Made by a program: the position numbers and the translations under genes. Shown here piece after piece: positions 1-7,189 of a DNA stretch of 34,863 bases. The stretch covers positions 1 through 34,863 of the forward strand of contig JAATFX010000139.1 of NCBI GenBank assembly GCA_015654925.1. Reading direction: 5' to 3'. Source of the DNA: Enterobacterales bacterium. GTDB taxonomy: Bacteria > Pseudomonadota > Gammaproteobacteria > Enterobacterales > Enterobacteriaceae. The notes below the pieces were generated by a model that saw only the letters and a list, made by a program, of their open reading frames with translations, was not told where the DNA came from and ran no database searches. Numbering within the stretch: position 1 is the stretch's first letter; each line of letters begins with the position of its first letter.

Positions 1-40
1 AAGGAGAGGGTCGGCGGTTCGATCCCGTCATCACCCACCA
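1..40 (+). tRNA. tRNA-Val, 3' part (cut by window edge)
   Basis: Only the 3' part of the gene is in the window: the end of the anticodon arm, the variable loop, the T arm containing GGTTCGATCCC, the acceptor strand TCACCCA and the encoded CCA end. It matches the E. coli tRNA-Val(UAC) family, which lies directly before lysV there. The anticodon itself lies outside the window, so the amino acid is assigned by similarity and synteny. Confidence 0.85.
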
Positions 41-57
41 TTTCTGATCTTTTAAGT

Positions 58-133
58 GGGTCGTTAGCTCAGTTGGTAGAGCAGTTGACTTTTAATCAAT
101 TGGTCGCAGGTTCGAATCCTGCACGACCCACCA
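58..133 (+). tRNA. lysV: tRNA-Lys (anticodon TTT)
   Basis: This is a complete 76-nt tRNA with an encoded CCA end. The acceptor strands GGGTCGT and ACGACCC pair, the D arm contains AGCTCAGTTGGTAGAGC, the anticodon loop reads CTTTTAA, and the T arm contains GGTTCGAATCC. It follows tRNA-Val after a 17-nt spacer, as in the enterobacterial valU-valX-valY-lysV cluster. It marks the left boundary of a large accessory region. No copy of its 3' end was noticed elsewhere in the window, so there is no visible att duplication. Confidence 0.97.
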
Positions 134-179
134 CTTTCAAAGATATTTTCCCCTTTAAAATCCTGATACAAAACTCACA

Positions 180-209
180 GAACGCACTTGTCGTGCCGGA
201 TTTGACAAA
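180..209. repeat. 30-bp direct repeat, left copy
   Basis: This 30-bp segment recurs at 1187-1216 in the same orientation with one mismatch (A versus G at the seventh base). The two copies bracket the AT-richer ygfF gene. No terminal inverted repeats or transposase are visible, so this is not a recognisable insertion sequence. It may be a trace of an insertion or duplication event, or a dispersed short repeat. Confidence 0.7.
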
Positions 210-250
210 AATGGGCTAAGTTCTTCAGGCGCTTTGATCTCCTGGGCCCG

Positions 251-1000
251 TCACTTTCCTCCTGCTAAATCAATAAAACTACCTGTTACATACGATGCCT
301 CATCAGATAACAACCACGCGATAGCCTGAGCGACCTCTTCCGGTTGGCCTCCACGTTTCATCGGTAGCTGTTGTTTTACTCGGTCAACCCGCTCTGCCTC
401 ACCACCGTCGGCATGCATCTCGGTATATATAAATCCAGGGCGAACGGCATTTACACGAATTCCCTGGGCTGCCACTTCCAGAGACAAACCGATGGTTAGG
501 GTATCAATAGCCCCCTTTGAAGCAGCGTAATCAATATATTCATGGGGGGAACCGAGCCGGGATGCCGCCGAAGATACGTTAACAATCGCCCCTCCCTGCC
601 CACCATGACGCCACGCCATACGCTTTACCGCCTCGCGGGCGCAGATAAAGCTGCCGCTGACATTTGTGGCAAACAGCGTTGCCAGCCGTTCAGCGTTTAG
701 TTGTTCTATGGAGGCTTGGGGCATCAGCATTCCTGCGTTATTCACTAACCCAGAGATAGGTCCAATCCTTTTATCAATTTGTAAAAAAAGCTCCACGACC
801 TGTTCTTCCTGGGAAATATCGGCCTGCACGGCAATAGCTTCACCACCGCTGTGGTGAATTCTGTCAACCACATCTTGCGCGCACTCTTCGCGCGTGTGAT
901 AGCCGATACAAACCTTATGTCCCTTGCTTGCCAGGCATAGTGCGGTTGCGCGACCAATACCGCGGTCTCCACCGGTTATCAGAGTGATTTTATTTTTCAT
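251..1000 (-). CDS. ygfF: SDR family oxidoreductase, YgfF type
   Basis: This is a classical short-chain dehydrogenase/reductase of 249 aa, presumably cytosolic and NAD(P)-dependent. Visible signatures are the Rossmann motif TGGDRGIG (residues 9-16), NNAG (87-90), the catalytic Ser at about 144, and YxxxK with Tyr158 and Lys162. The C-terminal half (VNVSSAASRLGSP, RVNAVRPGFIYTEMHA, SYVTGSFIDLAGGK) follows E. coli YgfF very closely, so the family assignment is strong although YgfF's substrate is not established. The gene is noticeably AT-richer than the neighbouring accessory genes and lies between two copies of a 30-bp direct repeat. It stands alone on the minus strand, with nothing obviously cotranscribed. 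Confidence 0.9.
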   Translation of the reverse strand: MKNKITLITGGDRGIGRATALCLASKGHKVCIGYHTREECAQDVVDRIHHSGGEAIAVQADISQEEQVVELFLQIDKRIGPISGLVNNAGMLMPQASIEQLNAERLATLFATNVSGSFICAREAVKRMAWRHGGQGGAIVNVSSAASRLGSPHEYIDYAASKGAIDTLTIGLSLEVAAQGIRVNAVRPGFIYTEMHADGGEAERVDRVKQQLPMKRGGQPEEVAQAIAWLLSDEASYVTGSFIDLAGGK

Positions 1001-1075
1001 ATATTGTTTTCCACCCGCAGGTTTATTTTATTTTTGTTCAAAAACATTAACGCCGCAATGACTAGACCGCAATTG

Positions 1076-1225
1076 CTAGACGGCATTACTAGAGAAAATA
1101 AGGCCATCACGATGAATACCCCTTTCCCCCACGACTCTAATAGCGCCGCCCACAAATAGTCCCAGCGACAAGCCTAACACTACAAGGAACGCGCTTGTCG
1201 TGCCGGATTTGACAAACCCATGCAT
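1076..1225 (-). CDS. possible small membrane protein (49 aa), unrecognised
   Basis: This is a short open frame starting at ATG 1225 and ending in TAG at 1076. It encodes a basic N-terminus, one strongly hydrophobic stretch (about residues 13-28, SAFLVVLGLSLGLFVG) and a polar charged tail, which is the profile of a single-pass membrane peptide. It may alternatively be a degraded fragment of a larger gene. The 30-bp direct repeat at 1187-1216 falls inside it and encodes FVKSGTTSAF. In the left copy the frame is closed by an upstream stop. The ribosome-binding site is poor: GGAG lies about 14 nt from the ATG. No family was recognised, and expression is doubtful. Confidence 0.25.
   Translation of the reverse strand: MHGFVKSGTTSAFLVVLGLSLGLFVGGAIRVVGERGIHRDGLIFSSNAV
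1187..1216. repeat. 30-bp direct repeat, right copy
   Basis: This is the second copy of the repeat found at 180-209, identical at 29 of 30 positions. Copy-to-copy distance is 1007 bp. Outside the 30 bp the flanks do not match. Confidence 0.7.
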
Positions 1226-1287
1226 GATTTTAAACAGCGCTCCGCGCTGGCCCGAATGGCGAACCTTCAAGCGGTAGCGGCATAGGA

Positions 1288-2028
1288 TTAAACGGAAATA
1301 TGGTGGCTGACCATGGAACCGTTGATAAAGCGATGGATCATGAGCGACGGCGGGTCGTTGGCGGGGGGAACCGCCGCCGCGCCAAACCACATAGGGTTTG
1401 CGGGACAAATGGAACCGCAAATATACGCGGGAATCCCCGCCAGGATGCCCGCCACGGGTCGGTGAACGTGTCCTGTCGCTATGGCGATTGGCCGGCGCGG
1501 ATTTTTCCGCAACAGTTCACCAAACTTCACCGATTCGCGGCACATGATTTGATCCATGGGAAGGATGCCGCTTTGGAATACGTGATGATGCAGAAACAGC
1601 ATTGAGGTTGCAGGACCTTCAGCGGACAGGGTTTCCTCCAGCCAAGGAAGGTGTTCAATCACTTTACCGGCAGAAGCGCCCGCGACGGTTGAATCAAGTC
1701 CGATGAGGCGAATATCATTTATATCCGCCACAAAATGCAATGCTCCCGAGCGGTCGCCGTTCCCGTTCCAATAACTACAGCCCAAAATGGAACGCATCAA
1801 TGCACAGTTATCGGAATTACCCGGCAGGATGAATGCAGGATAAGGTCTCTTATCCAGGCGGGTCGCAATGGTTTCGTAGCCGTCGAACCAGTCGTTATCG
1901 ATCAAATCGCCGGTGAGGACCAGGGCGTCAGGTTCAATAAGATCGATCCACGCCAGGGCGCGGTCAAGCCTGGACAGGTTGCCATTGTCGGGTGCGGCAT
2001 GAATATCCGAGACCTGAGCGATAATCAC
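1288..2028 (-). CDS. calcineurin-like metallophosphoesterase (class III cyclic nucleotide phosphodiesterase-like)
   Basis: This 246-aa cytosolic metallophosphoesterase has the dinuclear metal motifs in order: DIH (Asp8, His10), GD (40-41), GN (70-71), the triple His at 147-149, and GHVH (186-189). This order and length match the CpdA/GpdQ branch, whose members hydrolyse cyclic nucleotides or glycerophosphodiesters, and the exact substrate cannot be read from sequence. The usual GNHD block is GNSDN here, so the His that normally follows Asn is missing, which may alter specificity or activity. The start is GTG at 2028, preceded by a strong AGGAGG five nucleotides upstream. The gene is monocistronic, with ygfF downstream in the same direction after a gap. 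Confidence 0.85.
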   Translation of the reverse strand: MIIAQVSDIHAAPDNGNLSRLDRALAWIDLIEPDALVLTGDLIDNDWFDGYETIATRLDKRPYPAFILPGNSDNCALMRSILGCSYWNGNGDRSGALHFVADINDIRLIGLDSTVAGASAGKVIEHLPWLEETLSAEGPATSMLFLHHHVFQSGILPMDQIMCRESVKFGELLRKNPRRPIAIATGHVHRPVAGILAGIPAYICGSICPANPMWFGAAAVPPANDPPSLMIHRFINGSMVSHHISV

Positions 2029-2374
2029 GAGTGCCTCCTGTTGTTATGCAAAACAATGTCAAGCAATACCGATAGACCTGCTTTGCAGCTATGGCTAAGG
2101 TGAATGGAATAGTAAGTGAGCCATGCTCCTCGCTACGCATCTATCCCGTCCTGAAGACCTGGCGCTCCGTAACGGGATGATTTTTCCAGCCTAAAGCAAC
2201 TGTACGCAGGGCGAGGCCAACGGCCGAATCGTCCCGCACGATCTGCCGCTGACAAAAAAATCTTCCCGGCAAGTCCGATTTTGTCCGTTTTACCGCCATG
2301 GTTGTCATTTACCGGGCGGCATGGCGCACCGGCGCCGGGCATACTCAAGTCTGATTTTACCGTCGGAGTCGCCC
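2029..2374. other. intergenic region between the phosphoesterase and leuA
   Basis: This divergent intergenic region must hold promoters for the phosphoesterase (minus) and leuA (plus). A 23-codon ORF at 2123-2194 contains five Leu codons but only one adjacent pair. It is not followed by a clear terminator hairpin with a T run, so a leucine attenuator is not supported. A perfect 10-bp palindrome CCGGCGCCGG lies at 2329-2338. Nothing else is recognised. Confidence 0.4.
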
Positions 2375-4039
2375 ATGATAGCTGAACCTGCAACAAAATA
2401 TACCCCCTTCCCTCCGGTCAAACTTGACGATCGCCAGTGGCCGTCCCACCAGCAACTCATCGCGCCGCGCTGGTGCTCAAGCGATTTGCGAGATGGCAAC
2501 CAGTCGCTGGCCGAACCCATGGACAATACGCGTAAGCGGCTGTTCTGGGATCTGTTATTGCAGTGCGGCTTTAAAGAAATCGAAGTGGCATTTCCCTCGG
2601 CCTCGCAGACCGACTTTAATTTTGTCCGCGCATTAATAACGGAAAAGGCGATCCCGTCCGATGTCGCCATTCAGGTCTTGACGCCCTCCCGCCCCGATTT
2701 GATCGCGCGGACCATGGAGGCATTGGCGGGCGTGCCGCGGGCCATTGTTCATTTGTATAACGCCACCGCGCCGGTATTTCGCGAACTGGTTTTCCGGCAG
2801 GATAAAGCCGCCACCATTGCGCTGGCGGTGGCGGGCGCCAGGCAAATCCGCCAGTTATGCGAGCAGCAGCACGAAACCCAATGGACCTTTGAATATTCGC
2901 CGGAAACATTCTGTTTTACCGAGCTGGACTTTGCGCTGAGTATTTGCGAAGCGGTGGCCGACGTCTGGGAACCGGACGATCGGCGGCCCATGATTATCAA
3001 CCTGCCCGCCACCGTGGAAGTCAGCACCCCCAATATCTATGCCGATCAGATCGAATGGTTTTGCCGCCATTTCAGCCGGCGAAACCAGGTATGCATCAGC
3101 GTTCACCCCCATAACGACCGCGGAACCGGGGTGGCCTGCGCCGAACTGGCTATGCTGGCCGGCGCGGATCGCGTCGAGGGCTGCCTGTTCGGCAACGGCG
3201 AACGTACCGGCAATGTGGACCTGGTAACCCTGGCGCTGAATCTCTATACCCAAGGCATTGCGCCGGGTTTGGATTTCAGCCGCTTGAAACAGGTAGTGGA
3301 CGTCGTGGAACAATGCAATCAATTGCCGGTGCATCCCCGTCATCCTTATGCCGGCGAGCTGGTATTCACCGCCTTTTCCGGCTCGCACCAGGACGCCATC
3401 AAAAAAGGATTTGCCGCGCGCGCCCAATCCACGGAGAGCCGCTGGCGCGTACCCTACCTGCCCCTGGACCCGGCGGATGTGGGTTGCACCTATGAAGCCA
3501 TTATCCGCGTGAATAGCCAATCGGGCAAAAGCGGCGCCGCGTGGCTGCTGGAGCAAAACCACGGCCTGCATCTGCCCCGCTGGCTGCAGGTGGATTTCAG
3601 CCAGGCGGTGCAATCGGCCGCGGACGAATCCAGCAAAGAGCTTTCCCAAGCCGAGGTGTGGAATTTGTTTCGCCAGCGCTACGGCCTGTCGACGACCGCG
3701 CTGATGACACTGATTCGCTACGAAAATCAGGGCGGGGATAACCAGCACAATTTCAGCGCCACGGTAAAGTTCGGCGACCGGGAATTCAATCTGCGGGGGA
3801 GCGGTAATGGCCTGCTTTCGGGGGCGGTGGACGCGCTGCGCCGCGAGTGGGCAATCAATCTTACCATTCTCGATTACCAGGAACATGCCCTCGGCCAGCA
3901 AAGCGACAGCCGCGCGGTAGCGTACCTGCGCTGCGCTTATGAGTCCGAGCGCACGGTTTGCGGCGTGGGCATCGACAATGATTCCGCCAGCGCGTCCCTG
4001 CAAGCGCTGTTTAACATCGCGGGCAGCCTGCTGAGCTGA
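2375..4039 (+). CDS. leuA: 2-isopropylmalate synthase, long form (LeuA type 2)
   Basis: The enzyme condenses acetyl-CoA with 2-oxoisovalerate to 2-isopropylmalate, the committed step of leucine synthesis. The DRE-TIM barrel signature RDGNQ is at residues 39-43, and the metal-binding HPHND is at 244-248. This is followed by the loop VEGCLFGNGERTGNVDL. A C-terminal LeuA regulatory domain spans about residues 430-554. The start chosen is ATG 2375, with GGAG six nucleotides upstream, giving 554 aa. That is the usual length of the actinobacterial/pseudomonad long form rather than the roughly 523-aa E. coli LeuA. An upstream in-frame ATG at 2321 lacks a good ribosome-binding site. No leuB, leuC or leuD lies nearby, so this may be a second isozyme or a relative acting on another 2-oxo acid. 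Confidence 0.9.
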   Translation: MIAEPATKYTPFPPVKLDDRQWPSHQQLIAPRWCSSDLRDGNQSLAEPMDNTRKRLFWDLLLQCGFKEIEVAFPSASQTDFNFVRALITEKAIPSDVAIQVLTPSRPDLIARTMEALAGVPRAIVHLYNATAPVFRELVFRQDKAATIALAVAGARQIRQLCEQQHETQWTFEYSPETFCFTELDFALSICEAVADVWEPDDRRPMIINLPATVEVSTPNIYADQIEWFCRHFSRRNQVCISVHPHNDRGTGVACAELAMLAGADRVEGCLFGNGERTGNVDLVTLALNLYTQGIAPGLDFSRLKQVVDVVEQCNQLPVHPRHPYAGELVFTAFSGSHQDAIKKGFAARAQSTESRWRVPYLPLDPADVGCTYEAIIRVNSQSGKSGAAWLLEQNHGLHLPRWLQVDFSQAVQSAADESSKELSQAEVWNLFRQRYGLSTTALMTLIRYENQGGDNQHNFSATVKFGDREFNLRGSGNGLLSGAVDALRREWAINLTILDYQEHALGQQSDSRAVAYLRCAYESERTVCGVGIDNDSASASLQALFNIAGSLLS

Positions 4040-4060
4040 CGCCATCCTTTGCCGTCCCGC

Positions 4061-4834
4061 CTATGCGCCGCCCTGACCGCCAAAATAATCGCTGGGCGCC
4101 ACCCCCAGCGTACGGCGAAACATCGCGCTGAAAGCGCTGGGATTGTCATAGCCTAACTCCAGCGCGACCTGGGTTACCGGCTTTCCCTGCGCCAGGTAAT
4201 CCAGGGCCGCAAGTAATCTGGCCCGCCGCACCCAATCGCTGAAACGCAGGCCGGTTTCCGCCTGGAAACGCCGCGCCAGGGTCCGGCTGCTCATATTCAA
4301 TTCCACGGCGGTGCGCGCAAGCTCCCACAGGGCTCCCGGTTGCCGCTGGATACGCCGGCTTAATTCCAGCATCATTGGCTCCCGCGGCTGCGGTAAATGC
4401 AGCGGCAACATGGGCAAGGTGCGGATTTCATCAAGTATCAGTTCGATAACGCGCTGCGCGCGGGTACCGGCGAGCTCCGCCTCCGTAATGGTCAATGCGG
4501 CGTTAATCAGCTCGCGCAGCAGAGGGGAAACCTGCACCACCTGGCAGCGCGCGGGCAAATCGGCGCGCGCCAGGGGATCGATAAACAGCGTGCGCGCGGC
4601 CACCGCGCCGGTAAAGGTTAATTGATGGTCCGTTTTGGCCGGCAGCCACACCCCGCGGCCGGGAGGCGCCACCCAGCAGCCCTGGCGGGTTTCCACCGTG
4701 ACGACGCCGGTAAGTATATGTACCAATTGCGCGCATTGGTGGCGGTGCATGGGTTCCTGTTCACCATGGGTATAATCCCTGGCGTACGGGATTACCGCGC
4801 GTTGCTGTAGGAAAAAATCATTTTCATATAACAT
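4061..4834 (-). CDS. AraC family transcriptional regulator, cupin N-terminus
   Basis: This is a 257-aa DNA-binding regulator. The N-terminal half (about residues 10-130) has the cupin-type sensory fold with the metal-like H..H pattern in EPMHRHQCAQLVHIL. The C-terminal half (about 150-250) is a two-helix-turn-helix AraC domain, with MSSRTLARRFQAETGLRFSDW for the first HTH and VTQVALELGYDNPSAFSAMFRRTLGVAPSDYF for the second. The pattern is that of the NimR/YdeO-like subgroup, whose members often control a neighbouring transporter or enzyme. The gene is convergent with leuA (21-bp gap) and divergent from the exported esterase at 5195, which is a plausible target. The effector is unknown. Confidence 0.9.
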   Translation of the reverse strand: MLYENDFFLQQRAVIPYARDYTHGEQEPMHRHQCAQLVHILTGVVTVETRQGCWVAPPGRGVWLPAKTDHQLTFTGAVAARTLFIDPLARADLPARCQVVQVSPLLRELINAALTITEAELAGTRAQRVIELILDEIRTLPMLPLHLPQPREPMMLELSRRIQRQPGALWELARTAVELNMSSRTLARRFQAETGLRFSDWVRRARLLAALDYLAQGKPVTQVALELGYDNPSAFSAMFRRTLGVAPSDYFGGQGGA

Positions 4835-4981
4835 GCTGCCTGCCCGTTACGCGTTAAAGCCTATCAAAGGTGGACGGTATATACGCCCCATCGCCTCTTT
4901 ATGCCACGTAGGGCTGATGGCAAACAACTTTTATTTGCTTGATTTATATCATAAAGTGAAAAAAATTAAATAATTCGATAA

Positions 4982-4999
4982 TAAATAGCTTGCTATTTA
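4982..4999. promoter_or_regulatory. palindromic operator, left
   Basis: This is a perfect inverted repeat with 8-bp arms TAAATAGC and GCTATTTA around TT. The core ATAGCTTGCTAT closely resembles the SlyA/MarR-family consensus TTAGCAAGCTAA. It lies 126 bp, centre to centre, from the second site at 5106-5127. Confidence 0.6.
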
Positions 5000-5105
5000 A
5001 TAGCAATGTATCTACATTTACCTCCACGGAACGCACAGCAAACTCACCCGGCGGAAAAGCACGATGCCGGACATGTGCTAAAGTTTTGGAGCAACCTTAT
5101 CGGTA

Positions 5106-5127
5106 ATTAAATAGCACGCTATTTAAT
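5106..5127. promoter_or_regulatory. palindromic operator, right
   Basis: This is a perfect inverted repeat with 10-bp arms ATTAAATAGC and GCTATTTAAT around AC. It shares the AAATAGC/GCTATTT core with the site at 4982-4999. It lies 67 bp before the esterase ATG and overlaps a candidate -10. The protein binding it is probably a MarR/SlyA-type dimer, by motif similarity only. The adjacent regulator gene is AraC-type, not MarR-type. Confidence 0.65.
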
Positions 5128-5194
5128 AGTTCGATAAATCAACCTGTACGCATTCGCCGCGGCGAACGCTTTTATTAACCTAAGGAATATCATC

Positions 5195-6214
5195 ATGAGC
5201 AAATTAACCACTATGTTTACCGCTTCGCTGTTAACCATGGGTATGAGCAACGCGTTTGCCGCCGCTACCCCGGCCCCGGTCGCCGATCGTCAGGTGCAGG
5301 CGTTCCTGAATGCCCTGAACAGTTCCGGCGGCAAGCCTATGGAACAACTCTCCCCCAAGGATGCGCGCCAGGTATTAACCGATGCCCAGGCCAATGCCAA
5401 ACTGCCGGCGGCTGATGTGAGCAACAAAACCATCACCGTGGACGGCAAGGAAATCGCCCTGACCATCGTTAAACCGCAGGGCGCCACCGGCACCTTGCCG
5501 GTATTTATGTTTTTCCACGGCGGCGGCTGGATACTCGGGGATTTCCCCACCCATGAACGCCTGGTACGTGATTTAGTCGTGGAATCCGGCGCGGCCGCGG
5601 TGTTCGTCAACTACACCCCGTCCCCCGAAGCACATTACCCGGTCGCCATCAACCAGGCTTATGCCGCCACCCGCTGGGTAGCGGAACATGGTGATGAAAT
5701 CGGCGTGGACGGCTCGCGCCTTGCCGTCGCCGGCAATAGCGTCGGCGGTAATATGGCCACCGTGGTCGCGCTGATGGCCAAAGAACAAGGCGCGCCGAAA
5801 ATCCGCTTCGAAGCCCTGATGTGGCCGGTGACCAACGCCAATTTTGATACCGGCTCATACAAGACTTTTGCCAAAGATCATTTCCTGACCCGTAATATGA
5901 TGAAGTGGTTCTGGGATGCCTATACCAAAGATGAGGCGCAGCGTAAGGATATCCATGCCTCCCCGCTGCTGGCGAGCGCAGCGCAGCTGAAAGGCCTGCC
6001 GCCGACCTTGATCCAGACCGCCGAGCTGGACGTCCTGCGCGACGAAGGTGAAGCTTATGGCCGCAAGCTCGACGGCGCCGGCGTGGACGTCACCGTGACC
6101 CGCTATAACGGCATGATCCATGACTTCGGTTTATTGAACCCGTTAAGCCAGGTGCCGGCCGTTCGCGCCCAAGTATTGCAAGCCGCCACCGAACTGAAAA
6201 CCCACCTGCAATAA
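5195..6214 (+). CDS. exported alpha/beta hydrolase of the hormone-sensitive lipase (HSL) family
   Basis: This is a 339-aa esterase/lipase. Residues 1-22 form a signal peptide (hydrophobic core MFTASLLTMGM, cleavage after about AFA), so it should act in the periplasm or be secreted. HSL-family features are the oxyanion-hole motif HGGGW (108-112), the nucleophile Ser182 in GNSVGG, and the acid Asp279 in the AELDVLRDEG block. The catalytic His309 lies in MIHDFG. The second elbow glycine (GxSxG) is intact. Bacterial HSL enzymes hydrolyse short-chain acyl esters, and the true substrate is unknown. The AraC gene is divergent, and two MarR/SlyA-like palindromes precede the promoter, so expression is probably inducible. 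ATG 5195 follows TAAGGAATATCATC. Confidence 0.88.
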   Translation: MSKLTTMFTASLLTMGMSNAFAAATPAPVADRQVQAFLNALNSSGGKPMEQLSPKDARQVLTDAQANAKLPAADVSNKTITVDGKEIALTIVKPQGATGTLPVFMFFHGGGWILGDFPTHERLVRDLVVESGAAAVFVNYTPSPEAHYPVAINQAYAATRWVAEHGDEIGVDGSRLAVAGNSVGGNMATVVALMAKEQGAPKIRFEALMWPVTNANFDTGSYKTFAKDHFLTRNMMKWFWDAYTKDEAQRKDIHASPLLASAAQLKGLPPTLIQTAELDVLRDEGEAYGRKLDGAGVDVTVTRYNGMIHDFGLLNPLSQVPAVRAQVLQAATELKTHLQ

Positions 6215-6227
6215 ACCGCGGGACGCA

Positions 6228-6252
6228 GGGGAAGCCCACCGGGCCTCCCCTT
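6228..6252. terminator. hairpin between convergent esterase and SDR genes
   Basis: GGGGA pairs with TCCCC and GCCC with GGGC, separated by one internal mismatch, around the loop ACC. The tracts flanking the stem are short, so this is a weak bidirectional terminator candidate between two convergent genes. Confidence 0.5.
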
Positions 6253-6257
6253 ATGCG

Positions 6258-7082
6258 TTAGCTGAACGTTGCCCGCATAAACGCGATATAGTCCTCTTCC
6301 GGCAGTTCCTGCCGGGCGTGGATAAATCCCCGGCCGTCATCCCCCACCAGATACCGTAACCGCGACGTGCCGTCCGTGGCCGCCTGATAAATCACCTGGG
6401 CCACATCCAGAGCGCTAATGCTGCGCGCCGCGCTCATGTCGGCAAAAGCCCGGCGGGTTTTGGCCTGAAACGGCAGATAATCTGCAATCTCGGGCGCGGA
6501 AACACTCTCCCCGGCCTGGCGTTGGGTAAAATGGGTTTCGGTCACGCCGCCGTGGGGAATGACCAATTTAACCCCTACCCCCACCGCCGCCGTTTCATAA
6601 GCCAGCGCCTCGCTAAAACCCTCCAGCGCGAATTTACTGGCGCAGTATAGCGATAGCATCGGCAGGGTAAACAGGCCGGCGCCGGAACTGACATTGACAA
6701 TTATCCCCCGCCCCTGCCGGCGAAACACCGGCAATAGCGCGCGAGTGACCGCCATCACGCCAAATACATTGACCGCGAATTGCCGCTGGATCTGCTCGGG
6801 AGATAGAGCTTCGAACAGGCCAAACTGGCCGTAGCCGGCGTTATTGACCAGCGCGTCGATGGCGCCGAAACGCTTGATACCCGCAGCGATGGCCGCGTCT
6901 ATACTGGCGCCATCCTCGACGTCCAGCCGGAGCATTTGCACATTGGCGCGCCGGGCCAGTTCGGATTCCGGCTGCGGCTGGCGCAGGGTGGCGATGGTAT
7001 TCCAACCTTGATCGGCAAAATAAGCGGCGGTGCGCAGGCCGATGCCCGAAGACGCGCCGGTAATAAGTACGGTTTTAGTCAT
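6258..7082 (-). CDS. SDR family oxidoreductase
   Basis: This is a 274-aa classical short-chain dehydrogenase/reductase, presumably NADP-dependent and cytosolic. TGASSGIG is at residues 8-15, NNAG at 80-83, the catalytic Ser at 133, and Tyr146 and Lys150 in YCASK. Its length and the C-terminal extension after the Rossmann core resemble the group of SDRs that includes YbbO, several of which act on aldehydes, ketones or retinol-like substrates. The specific substrate cannot be given. It is transcribed divergently from a LysR-type regulator (now broken) across a 107-bp region that contains a LysR-like inverted repeat, so it was most likely the regulator's target. Confidence 0.88.
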   Translation of the reverse strand: MTKTVLITGASSGIGLRTAAYFADQGWNTIATLRQPQPESELARRANVQMLRLDVEDGASIDAAIAAGIKRFGAIDALVNNAGYGQFGLFEALSPEQIQRQFAVNVFGVMAVTRALLPVFRRQGRGIIVNVSSGAGLFTLPMLSLYCASKFALEGFSEALAYETAAVGVGVKLVIPHGGVTETHFTQRQAGESVSAPEIADYLPFQAKTRRAFADMSAARSISALDVAQVIYQAATDGTSRLRYLVGDDGRGFIHARQELPEEDYIAFMRATFS

Positions 7083-7129
7083 GGAAATACCCCCCAGGTC
7101 TGGCCGAATTGCCAGCGTGTAGAGTAAAT

Positions 7130-7152
7130 CTATTGATGTTATGCAACAATAG
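7130..7152. promoter_or_regulatory. candidate LysR-type operator between SDR and lysR-like gene
   Basis: CTATTG and CAATAG form an inverted repeat separated by 11 bp, which fits the T-N11-A layout of LysR boxes. It lies midway between the two divergent starts. A second small inverted repeat, TGCAT-N6-ATGCA, lies at 7162-7177, just before the regulator start. Confidence 0.5.
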
Positions 7153-7189
7153 GCCTAATTTTGCATGATTTAATGCAGGAAATCGCACA

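Larger units (their letters stand above)
4835..5194. other. divergent AraC / esterase control region
   Basis: This 360-bp AT-rich region separates the AraC gene from the esterase. It contains the two palindromic operators listed separately at 4982-4999 and 5106-5127. A possible weak sigma70 promoter for the esterase is TTGGAG (5086-5091) with TAAATA (5108-5113) at 16-bp spacing. Its -10 would overlap the right operator, which suggests repression. No small ORF with a convincing ribosome-binding site was seen. Confidence 0.5.

Noticed and set aside
58..1216. Integrative element with att sites at tRNA-Lys
   Set aside because: The 30-bp repeat is not part of the tRNA, no second copy of the tRNA 3' end was noticed, and there is no integrase gene.
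2123..2194. Leucine-containing 23-codon leader ORF upstream of leuA as an attenuator
   Set aside because: It has five Leu codons but only two adjacent, and no terminator/antiterminator pair with a T run was found before leuA.
2855..4045. Long 396-aa open frame on the strand opposite leuA
   Set aside because: It is a GC-rich antisense shadow of leuA. It shows no known domain and no ribosome-binding site.
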